Assembly: GCA_001689495.1 (NCBI GenBank)
Contig: LUJS01000005.1
Location: 1-22,785, forward strand
DNA from: Bacteroidales bacterium M8
Lineage (GTDB): Bacteria > Bacteroidota > Bacteroidia > Bacteroidales > Muribaculaceae
Length of the DNA stretch: 22,785 nucleotides
Reading direction: 5' to 3'
Shown in pieces: positions 1-6,347 of this stretch. Positions within the stretch are counted from its first letter, which is position 1. Each line of letters starts with the position of its first letter. Made by a program: the position numbers and the translations under genes. The notes beneath the pieces were generated by a model, which was given only the letters and a program-made list of their open reading frames with translations, did no database searches and was not told the DNA's origin.

Positions 1-43
1 CGCCCACCGGGAAAATCCGCTGACCCATTTTTTTGACTTTCTG

Positions 44-1459
44 TCAGTTCTTGCGAAACTCGAGGGCAACGACATTCTCGACATGCTGCGTGTGGGGGAA
101 CATGTCGACGGGCTGAACAGCCGTAACGTCATATTTCTCGTGCAGCATGGCCAGATCGCGCGCCTGTGTTGCGGGGTTGCAGCTCACATAGACGATGCGT
201 CCGGGCTCGGCGTCAAGTATCACCTTGACGACATCCTCGTGCATTCCGGCTCGGGGAGGGTCGACGATCATTACGTCGGGACGGCCATGGCGGTCGATGA
301 ACTCTGCCGTGAGGACATTCTTCATGTCGCCGGCATAGAATTCGGTGTTGTCCAGTCCGTTGGCTGCGGCATTGATCTTGGCGTCCTCGATGGCCTCGGG
401 CACGTATTCGATACCGACGACGTGGCGGGCATTGCGCGCGAGGAAACATGCTATGGTGCCCGTGCCGGTATAGAGGTCATAGACAAGCTCGTCGCCGGTC
501 AGGGCGGCAAAGTCGCGGGCAACGGAGTAGAGCCTGTAAGCCTGACGCGAGTTGGTCTGATAGAATGACTTCGGCCCCACGCGGAATCGCAGGCCCTCCA
601 TCTCTTCCTCGATATAATCGGCTCCCTTATAGGTGATTATGTCGAGGTCGGCGATTGTGTCGTTGACCTTCGTGTTGACGACATAGAACAGCGACGTGAT
701 CTCGGGAAACGCAGACGCGATGGCAGACATGAGTGTCTCGATCTTTTCCTTGTCGTCCTCGCCGACACTCATCACGGCCATGACGTCGCCGGTCGAGGCG
801 ATGCGTATCATCAGGGTGCGCAGGAATCCACGGTTCTCCCTGAGGTTATAGAACGAGTAGTCGTGCTCCTTGCCGAAATTCTTGATGAAGAGCCTCAGTC
901 TGTTGCCCAGATCGTCCTGAAGGAGACATTTGTTTATGTCCAATACCTTGTCAAACGCGCCGGGTATGTGGAAACCGGCGGCGCGACGGTCGGGGAATTC
1001 GACGCCCGAGCGCATCTGGTCGAAGGTGAGCCACATCTTGTCTGAAAATGTGTACTCCATCTTGTTCCTATATTCCCAGATGCTTTCAGACCCGAGGATG
1101 TCCGACACACCGGGATAGGGAATCTTGGCTATGCGGTCGAGGCAATCCTTGACCTGTTTCTGCTTGCACGACAACTGGAAGTCGTAGGGCAGATGCTGCC
1201 AACGGCACCCGCCGCATATCCCGAAGTGCTCGCATCTGGGCTCGACGCGAATCTCGGAGGGTTGTATCATCCTCTCGATATGACCCTCGGCATAGTTGCG
1301 TTTCTTGCGGTCTATCTTTATGTCGGCCTTGTCGCCGGGAGCCCCGAAGGGTATGAAGACGACCATGTCGTTGACCTTGGCCAGCGAATTGCCCTCGGCT
1401 GCGACGTCGATTATCTCGACCCCCTCAAGCAGAGGGAGTTCTTTGCGCTTTCTGCTCAT
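44..1459 (-). CDS. rlmD: 23S rRNA (uracil-5-)-methyltransferase RlmD
   Basis: This is a 471-residue SAM-dependent RNA m5U methyltransferase of the RumA/RlmD family, which methylates a conserved uridine of 23S rRNA in the cytoplasm. An N-terminal TRAM domain (about residues 8-65) is followed by an iron-sulfur cluster motif: C76, C82 and C85 in CEHFGICGGC, with C178 as the likely fourth ligand. The SAM-binding motif is DLYTGTGTIACF (about 328-339). DPPRAGMH (400-407) and the catalytic Cys C427 in YVSCNP follow. I chose the ATG at 1459, which gives MSRKRKELPLL, the usual start in Bacteroidales homologues. An in-frame TTG at 1522 lies inside the terminator hairpin of the upstream gene and is unlikely. 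Bacteroidota often carry several paralogues, so the exact target uridine is inferred. Confidence 0.93.
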   Translation of the reverse strand: MSRKRKELPLLEGVEIIDVAAEGNSLAKVNDMVVFIPFGAPGDKADIKIDRKKRNYAEGHIERMIQPSEIRVEPRCEHFGICGGCRWQHLPYDFQLSCKQKQVKDCLDRIAKIPYPGVSDILGSESIWEYRNKMEYTFSDKMWLTFDQMRSGVEFPDRRAAGFHIPGAFDKVLDINKCLLQDDLGNRLRLFIKNFGKEHDYSFYNLRENRGFLRTLMIRIASTGDVMAVMSVGEDDKEKIETLMSAIASAFPEITSLFYVVNTKVNDTIADLDIITYKGADYIEEEMEGLRFRVGPKSFYQTNSRQAYRLYSVARDFAALTGDELVYDLYTGTGTIACFLARNARHVVGIEYVPEAIEDAKINAAANGLDNTEFYAGDMKNVLTAEFIDRHGRPDVMIVDPPRAGMHEDVVKVILDAEPGRIVYVSCNPATQARDLAMLHEKYDVTAVQPVDMFPHTQHVENVVALEFRKN

Positions 1460-1477
1460 GTTCTGGATGGTATGATG

Positions 1478-1524
1478 AAAAATTGTCGCCGTCCGACAGG
1501 CTATGCTGATGGCCGGCGACAATT
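1478..1524 (-). terminator. Intrinsic terminator downstream of glmM
   Basis: A perfect 11-bp stem (1481-1491 with 1514-1524, AATTGTCGCCG and its complement) encloses a 22-base loop. On the minus strand it is followed by five T residues (1478-1482). It lies 28 bases after the glmM stop and ends 19 bases before the rlmD start codon, so it separates the two genes or acts as an attenuator for rlmD. Confidence 0.75.
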
Positions 1525-1552
1525 ATGTTGACATTGACCGTTCGGGGCGGCC

Positions 1553-2944
1553 TTACTTGTTGATTATCTCGTTGATAATCTTCTTTATCGAATCGGCAAG
1601 CGCGTCGGCCTTCTCCATTGTCTCGGCCTCGCTGTAGATGCGGATGATGGGCTCGGTGTTTGACTTGCGCAGATGTACCCACGAGTCCTTGAAGTCGATC
1701 TTGACACCGTCGATGTCGGTGATATTCTCGCCTGCGAAGTGGTTCTTGACAGCCTCGAGGATGGCGTCGACGTCGAGCTCGGGGGTGAGCTCCATCTTGT
1801 TCTTGGCAATCTCGTATGCGGGATATGTCTTGCGGAGCTCGGTCACCTTCTTGCCGCTCTTGGCAAGCAGGGTGAGGAAGAGTGCGACACCCACGAGGGC
1901 GTCACGTCCGTAGTGGGCGGCGGGATAGATGACGCCGCCGTTGCCCTCACCGCCGATGACTGCGCCGGTCTCCTTCATCTTGGTGGTCACGTTGACCTCG
2001 CCGACTGCAGCCGCAGAGTATGTGCAGCCATGACGCTCGGTCACGTCGCGGAGTGCGCGCGACGAGCTGAGGTTGCTGACGGTCGAGCCCGGGGTGTGCT
2101 GCAGTACGTAGTCTGCGATTGAGACGAGTGTGTATTCCTCGACAAACATCTCGCCGTTCTCCATGACGATGGCAAGACGGTCCACGTCGGGGTCGACAAC
2201 GAAGCCTACGTCGGCACGGCCGTCAGACATGAGGCCAGAGATCTGGGTGAGGTTCTGGGGGATGGGCTCGGGGGTGTGGGCGAACTTGCCGGTCGCCTCG
2301 CAGTTGAGCTCGATTATGTTGCGCACGCCGAGGGCCCTGAGCAACTGGGGAATGACGATTCCGCCCACGGAGTTGACGGCATCGACGGCCACGGTGAAGT
2401 CGGCCTTTGCTATTGCGTCGCGGTCCACGAGGTCGAGGGCGAGCACCTGCTCGATGTGACGGCGGTTGTATGTCTCGTTGTTGTAGACATGGCCGAGCTC
2501 CTCGACGGGTGCGAAGGTGTAGTCACCCTCGTCGGCTATGCGGAGCACCTCGCGGCCCTGCTGGTCGTTGAGGAACTCGCCGTTCTCGTTGAGCAGCTTG
2601 AGGGCATTCCACTGCATGGGGTTGTGGCTTGCGGTCAGGATGATGCCGCCGCAGGCACCCTCGCCGGTCACGGCGATTTCGGTGGTGGGGGTCGACGCGA
2701 GACCGATGTTTACGACATCGAATCCCATCGCGGTGAGTGTCGAGCAGACAAGGCTCTCGACCATCTGTCCGCTGAGGCGGGCATCCCTGCCCACAACGAT
2801 GGTGCGCGAGGTGTTGGTCGTGGTGCGTGCGATGAACGTGGCGTATGCAGCCGTGAACTTAACTATGTCGACAGGCGAAAGGCCATCGCCGGGCTTGCCG
2901 CCGATAGTGCCGCGGATACCCGAGATTGATTTGATCAGGGACAT
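1553..2944 (-). CDS. glmM: Phosphoglucosamine mutase / phosphohexomutase
   Basis: This 463-residue protein belongs to the alpha-D-phosphohexomutase superfamily. All four signature sites are visible: the phosphoserine loop LTASHNP with catalytic S106, the Mg-binding loop DPDVDR (250-255), the sugar-binding loop GEGNGG (331-336), and the C-terminal phosphate-binding segment RKSNTEP (about 430). In Bacteroidota this family is annotated as GlmM, which converts glucosamine-6-phosphate to glucosamine-1-phosphate for UDP-GlcNAc and peptidoglycan synthesis. The sugar loop reads GEGNGG rather than the GEQSGH typical of proteobacterial GlmM, so phosphomannomutase or phosphoglucomutase activity cannot be excluded. 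It follows the DUF4827 gene by 30 bases, probably as the third gene of an nrnA-DUF4827-glmM unit, and is followed by a strong terminator. Confidence 0.88.
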   Translation of the reverse strand: MSLIKSISGIRGTIGGKPGDGLSPVDIVKFTAAYATFIARTTTNTSRTIVVGRDARLSGQMVESLVCSTLTAMGFDVVNIGLASTPTTEIAVTGEGACGGIILTASHNPMQWNALKLLNENGEFLNDQQGREVLRIADEGDYTFAPVEELGHVYNNETYNRRHIEQVLALDLVDRDAIAKADFTVAVDAVNSVGGIVIPQLLRALGVRNIIELNCEATGKFAHTPEPIPQNLTQISGLMSDGRADVGFVVDPDVDRLAIVMENGEMFVEEYTLVSIADYVLQHTPGSTVSNLSSSRALRDVTERHGCTYSAAAVGEVNVTTKMKETGAVIGGEGNGGVIYPAAHYGRDALVGVALFLTLLAKSGKKVTELRKTYPAYEIAKNKMELTPELDVDAILEAVKNHFAGENITDIDGVKIDFKDSWVHLRKSNTEPIIRIYSEAETMEKADALADSIKKIINEIINK

Positions 2945-2974
2945 GTTATGTGATGAATTTTATGGATTGGCGTG

Positions 2975-3544
2975 TCAGAGGGCAGGCTTGTAGTACGAAA
3001 TTTCGTAGAGATAGGGCGTGACGTAAGCCATGTCCGACTCGGGACCTGCCTGAGATTTGATGATTAGATTTACCTTGCAGTCATAGCCCAGAAAGCGCAT
3101 CGGGAGTTGGATTCCCTCGCCATACTGATAGGACTGCGAGATGTAATAGTCGTCGAAGATGAAGAACGTGGCCTCGGACGTCATGTTGTTGGCATTTCCG
3201 GCGCCGATATTGTCATTTGATCCGACGACATAGTTGAAGAGGTTGTAGCGCATGTAGCGGAAGTACACGCGGTCGCCCTTTTCGGGACGCTGGTCTATGC
3301 CCTTGTCGAGCACCTGCATGTACACGTTGTGGTCCTCGTCGAGGCAGTAGTAGGGTGCGTCCGGTCCGATCTGGAATACGGAGTCCTCGGGTATCTCGTC
3401 GACAAGTCTGTGCTGGGCCAGAAAGGCGTTGACACAGTGGCTCTCGTCGGTGAGAAGTTCGGCATAGCTCTTGTTGTCGCTGCACGATGTCGCCATGAGA
3501 ATCAGGCCCAGCAGCGAGAGAATGGGGATATAAAGACGGTTCAT
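2975..3544 (-). CDS. DUF4827-family lipoprotein, FKBP-like
   Basis: This 189-residue predicted lipoprotein has a hydrophobic signal (residues 1-20) ending in a lipobox, LMATSC, with C21 as the lipidated residue followed by SDN. The rest resembles the DUF4827 family of Bacteroidales. Its C-terminal half is laid out like an FKBP-type domain: a GDRVYFRY strand, a basic/aromatic middle, then QLPMRFLGYDCKVNLIIKS and a closing TPYLYEISYY strand. Typical peptidyl-prolyl isomerase active-site residues are not obvious, so catalysis is doubtful. The start is the ATG at 3544, which overlaps the TGA stop of nrnA by four bases (ATGA). That implies translational coupling and rules out the longer upstream reading. 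It probably sits on the periplasmic side of a membrane; its function is unknown. Confidence 0.78.
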   Translation of the reverse strand: MNRLYIPILSLLGLILMATSCSDNKSYAELLTDESHCVNAFLAQHRLVDEIPEDSVFQIGPDAPYYCLDEDHNVYMQVLDKGIDQRPEKGDRVYFRYMRYNLFNYVVGSNDNIGAGNANNMTSEATFFIFDDYYISQSYQYGEGIQLPMRFLGYDCKVNLIIKSQAGPESDMAYVTPYLYEISYYKPAL

Positions 3545-4587
3545 AGATATGTGTCGTAGGTTGGAATTACGGATTGCAGATAGTCGAGCGCCTCGGACAG
3601 CGAGCCGTTGAATTCGCCGCCGGCGGCATTGACATGGCCGCCGCCGCCAAAGCACTCTTCGCAGACTTTGTTAACGGGGAAATCTCCCTTGCTGCGCATG
3701 GAGACCTTTACGTTGTCCTTCGAGTCCTCGCGCATGAAGACGGACCACGTCACCTCGGGTATGGACAGCGGAGTGTTGACCAGACCCTCGGTGTCACCCT
3801 TGGCATAGTCGAACTCGTCCAGCTCCTCGCGGCTCAGGGTTATCAGGCCCAGACGGTGGGGCGCGAGGATCTGCATCTTGAACTGTCCGTAGCCCATGAT
3901 GCGCACGCGGGTCTCTGACGACGTGTCCATGACCAGCTTGTAGAGATTGTCCTTGTCAATCCCCTTGAGCATGAGGTCGTGGATTATCAGATACAGGTCG
4001 GGGTCGTTCGAGTTGTAGCTGAAATGGCCTGTGTCGGTCATCATGCCGGTATATATGTCGGCTGCCGAGCCGCGAGTCAGGTATCGTGTCCATCGTGCCT
4101 GATAGAGGAATAGATAGAGCAGGGCCGACGTCGACGAGACCTCGGGATACGAGATAATCACCTCGGCCTCGATGTCGGGGTCGAGATGGTGGTCTATGAC
4201 GACGCGGGGAGCCTTGGAAGCCTCGACGTTGGCGGCCAGCCTGTCGATGCGTTTAAGGCAGTTGAAATCGAGGCAGAATATCAGGTCTGCCTGTGCCACG
4301 AGCGTAGCGGCCCTCTCGGGCTGGCGTGTGGCCGCCGTGATGTCGCGCACTCCCGGCAGGAACTGCAGCGAGCGCGGAGGGCAGTCGGCCGTGACCACGT
4401 TGGCGTCTTTGCCGAGGGCACGCAGCACTGAGCAGAGCGCTGTCGATGACCCGAGGGCATCGCCGTCAGGGCTTACATGGCATGTAATGACAATGGAGCG
4501 CGACACAAGCACAAGCTGCTTCACCCTTTCGACAAGCTCGTCGGGTATCACAGTGGCAAAGCGGCTCCTTTTGATGATCTTTTGCAT
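3541..4587 (-). CDS. nrnA: DHH-family phosphoesterase (oligoribonuclease / pAp phosphatase NrnA)
   Basis: This 348-residue DHH/DHHA1 phosphoesterase resembles NrnA, which degrades nano-RNAs and dephosphorylates 3'-phosphoadenosine 5'-phosphate in the cytoplasm. The metal-binding motifs are in order: SPDGDALGSS (39-48), CLDFN with D107, the DHH signature IDHH (131-134), and TGMMTDTGHF (180-189). The DHHA1 substrate-binding motif GGGGHVNAAGG (314-324) follows. I prefer the ATG at 4587. A TTG at 4620 in frame would add 11 residues, but it overlaps the predicted -7 promoter element. The gene overlaps the DUF4827 start by four bases. Bacteroidota lack the Orn-type oligoribonuclease, so this family is the expected functional replacement (established knowledge). 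Confidence 0.88.
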   Translation of the reverse strand: MQKIIKRSRFATVIPDELVERVKQLVLVSRSIVITCHVSPDGDALGSSTALCSVLRALGKDANVVTADCPPRSLQFLPGVRDITAATRQPERAATLVAQADLIFCLDFNCLKRIDRLAANVEASKAPRVVIDHHLDPDIEAEVIISYPEVSSTSALLYLFLYQARWTRYLTRGSAADIYTGMMTDTGHFSYNSNDPDLYLIIHDLMLKGIDKDNLYKLVMDTSSETRVRIMGYGQFKMQILAPHRLGLITLSREELDEFDYAKGDTEGLVNTPLSIPEVTWSVFMREDSKDNVKVSMRSKGDFPVNKVCEECFGGGGHVNAAGGEFNGSLSEALDYLQSVIPTYDTYL

Positions 4588-4617
4588 TGGTCTTGTTTTC
4601 GTTGGCGAACGATTCTG

Positions 4618-4625
4618 CAAAGTTA
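4618..4625 (-). promoter_or_regulatory. -7 element upstream of nrnA
   Basis: On the minus strand the sequence reads TAACTTTG, matching the Bacteroidota -7 consensus TAnnTTTG, about 30 bases before the nrnA ATG. No good TTG is seen at the 19-base spacing, so the -33 element is weak or absent. Confidence 0.5.
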
Positions 4626-4638
4626 CAAAATATTCTTT

Positions 4639-4680
4639 AAAAAACTATGTCCCGCAAGCCTCATAAGACCTGCGGGACAT
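4639..4680 (-). terminator. Intrinsic terminator, distal of two
   Basis: A 10-bp perfect stem (ATGTCCCGCA at 4647-4656 with 4671-4680) has a 14-base loop. A run of six T residues follows on the minus strand (4639-4644). It lies after the small exported-protein gene and just upstream of the nrnA promoter. Confidence 0.8.
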
Positions 4681-4683
4681 GTG

Positions 4684-4712
4684 AAAAAATCTTATATGCC
4701 CGGATATAAGAT
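4684..4712 (-). terminator. Intrinsic terminator, proximal of two
   Basis: A 9-bp AT-rich stem (4689-4697 with 4704-4712) has a 6-base loop, GCCCGG on the plus strand. Six T residues follow on the minus strand (4684-4689). It stands 17 bases past the stop of the small exported-protein gene and before a second, GC-richer terminator. Confidence 0.65.
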
Positions 4713-4729
4713 GCGGTGTGGTCGGAATG

Positions 4730-5062
4730 CTACCTCGCGAGGAGATGTTTCTGAATCTCGACAGTCTCGGTCTTGCCGTTGACGGTCAACGTCACCTTGC
4801 AATCCTTGAACGTGGTGAGTTTCTTGAACTTGAGCCGGTATGTGGCCTTGCCGTCCGCGACATCACACCTGATGCCATTGGCATGATACTCCCTGCCGCA
4901 GTCTTGGAAGACTGCTTTGGTTATCTCAACCTTGTCTGGCGCGCTTGTGTCCTGCAGGACAATGTTGGTGCCGTTTTTGTTGTCGAGGCTGAGAAACGTG
5001 ATCTCAGCCGATGCGCCGAGGACGGTGACCACGAGCGCGAGTGATAGAAATAGTCTTTTCAT
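4730..5062 (-). CDS. Small exported protein of unknown function
   Basis: This 110-residue protein starts with a clear signal peptide, MKRLFLSLALVVTVLGASA, with likely cleavage after ASA at residue 19, so it is periplasmic or secreted. The mature part is about 90 residues with beta-strand-like alternation, three cysteines (in QDCGRE, IRCDV and FKDCKV) and a basic C-terminus. I recognise no domain. I chose the ATG at 5062; an in-frame GTG at 5086 would add eight polar residues before the signal peptide and collides with the -7 promoter element. It is monocistronic, with its own promoter and two tandem terminators, and lies downstream of a membrane HTH regulator on the same strand, which might control it (inference). 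Confidence 0.7.
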   Translation of the reverse strand: MKRLFLSLALVVTVLGASAEITFLSLDNKNGTNIVLQDTSAPDKVEITKAVFQDCGREYHANGIRCDVADGKATYRLKFKKLTTFKDCKVTLTVNGKTETVEIQKHLLAR

Positions 5063-5088
5063 TGCAGTGTCTTTTGTGGTTGACACTG

Positions 5089-5096
5089 CAAAGTTA
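5089..5096 (-). promoter_or_regulatory. -7 element of the small exported-protein gene
   Basis: TAACTTTG on the minus strand, 26 bases before the ATG, matches TAnnTTTG. No TTG is present at the expected -33 spacing. Confidence 0.5.
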
Positions 5097-5162
5097 GCAC
5101 GACCGAAGGGTTGAAACCATGGAAACAGGCAGGATTTTTGTCCTCAAATCGGTGACTAATCT

Positions 5163-5175
5163 GCTGATAATCAGC
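5163..5175. repeat. 13-base palindrome, copy 1
   Basis: GCTGATAATCAGC is palindromic except for its central base. The same 13-mer (as its complement) forms the core of the hairpin at 22753-22765. This copy lies between the HTH regulator stop (5224) and the small-protein promoter, so it could be an operator, part of a weak terminator, or a dispersed motif. Confidence 0.5.
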
Positions 5176-5223
5176 TGGAGGAATAATCGGCTTTTCCTCA
5201 CGTTGAATTACAGGGCGTTATGG

Positions 5224-6249
5224 CTATAAACCGGACACGAAAAGGTTGCGGTCAGGGGCCTCCGAAGCCATTATGCGCTCCTTGAGGCGACTGCGACGGT
5301 TGTAGAAGTTCTTGATCTTGATGTCGGTGAATATGCACACGGCCCTCGGCGAGAATCCGGCATAAAGGTAGGTGAGAAAGTCCAAGTCCTTGCGGCTGAG
5401 TTCGGGCAGTTGCTCGCGTAGCTTGCGTATGATTCCGTCCTGATATGTATTGACTATTTCCTCCAGCTCGTTGATGCTCTTGCGGTCGCGCAGACCAAGA
5501 ATGTGATTCTCGACATCCTTGAACAGGAGAAGTTTCATTTTGTCCGTGTCGTTTTTATCGAAATATTGATTGCACAGCATGTTCAGGGTGTCGAGGCGGC
5601 GGCCGTAGAGTTCGTTGACTTTCTGCTCGAGTTCCTTGTTGCGTTGTTTACCTTCGGCGATAAGTACAGTCATCTCCTCAAGCTCCTTGTGCCTGCGTTT
5701 CATTCTCTCGCGCAAGATCAGGAACGTCACAAGTACGATAACCAATATGACCGCAAGTCCACACCACGCAATGTGGGTGCGATGACGCAGGTTGTCCAGC
5801 TTCTGCTCATACTCTACGGTCATCATGTCGATGGATTCCTTCAATTCACCCGCGGCAGAGGTGGGACAGCTCACGATGCCTCTGTCGGTGACAAGGACAA
5901 GCCGGTCCGAGTCGTCGAATCTCTCGCTGAACGGGAAATCTATCGAGATGTTCCACACTGTGCTCCGGTCATCTGCAATCAGCGAGAACGGCTCGAGAGG
6001 CTTGACAATGCTGTCGCAATTAATCCATTCCACCCTGTAGATCGTAAAGGGCGCGTCGTCGCAGGTTATCTCGAAAGAGATCCGTGTTTTGTCGTCGCTG
6101 TTGGATATTTTGCTGTATGTCAGTGTCAATGACTTGTCCGAGCTCACGGCTTTATTGCCGTGAGTGCATGTGTCGATGTCGACGGCTCCGGCTGACAGGC
6201 TGATAAACAGCAATATGACCGTATGTAGAATGTGATTGAATCCGTGCAT
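5224..6249 (-). CDS. Membrane-anchored regulator with C-terminal LuxR-like HTH
   Basis: This 341-residue protein is built as a one-piece transmembrane sensor-regulator. A signal peptide or first membrane segment (about residues 6-22) leads into a 130-residue extracytoplasmic domain with a beta-rich pattern and four cysteines in the mature part (28, 63, 78, 128). A transmembrane helix follows (about 160-179), then a basic, coiled-coil-like segment (about 181-222) and a helical cytoplasmic region. It ends in a helix-turn-helix (about 284-327, with LSRKDLDFLTYLYAGFSP and a basic recognition region NFYNRRSRLKERI). This HTH type is known in Bacteroidales regulators that usually carry TPRs outside the membrane; here no TPR is visible. 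The ligand is unknown. The small exported-protein gene immediately downstream is a candidate target. Confidence 0.72.
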   Translation of the reverse strand: MHGFNHILHTVILLFISLSAGAVDIDTCTHGNKAVSSDKSLTLTYSKISNSDDKTRISFEITCDDAPFTIYRVEWINCDSIVKPLEPFSLIADDRSTVWNISIDFPFSERFDDSDRLVLVTDRGIVSCPTSAAGELKESIDMMTVEYEQKLDNLRHRTHIAWCGLAVILVIVLVTFLILRERMKRRHKELEEMTVLIAEGKQRNKELEQKVNELYGRRLDTLNMLCNQYFDKNDTDKMKLLLFKDVENHILGLRDRKSINELEEIVNTYQDGIIRKLREQLPELSRKDLDFLTYLYAGFSPRAVCIFTDIKIKNFYNRRSRLKERIMASEAPDRNLFVSGL

Positions 6250-6269
6250 GGCCTGAATGGTTTGTGGTG

Positions 6270-6277
6270 CAAAGATA
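6270..6277 (-). promoter_or_regulatory. -7 element of the HTH regulator gene
   Basis: TATCTTTG on the minus strand, 20 bases before the ATG at 6249, matches TAnnTTTG. It sits directly behind the terminator of the upstream transporter gene, supporting independent transcription of the regulator. Confidence 0.5.
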
Positions 6278-6280
6278 AAT

Positions 6281-6313
6281 AAAAAACAGCTATCACACGC
6301 GATGATAGCTGTT
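6281..6313 (-). terminator. Intrinsic terminator of the lysC-lysA-OPT unit
   Basis: An 11-bp perfect stem (AACAGCTATCA at 6285-6295 with 6303-6313) has a 7-base loop. A T-rich tail follows on the minus strand (from 6284 downward). It lies 35 bases after the OPT transporter stop. Confidence 0.85.
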
Positions 6314-6347
6314 AATTTTATGCGTTATCTAAGTGAGAATCAATCTT

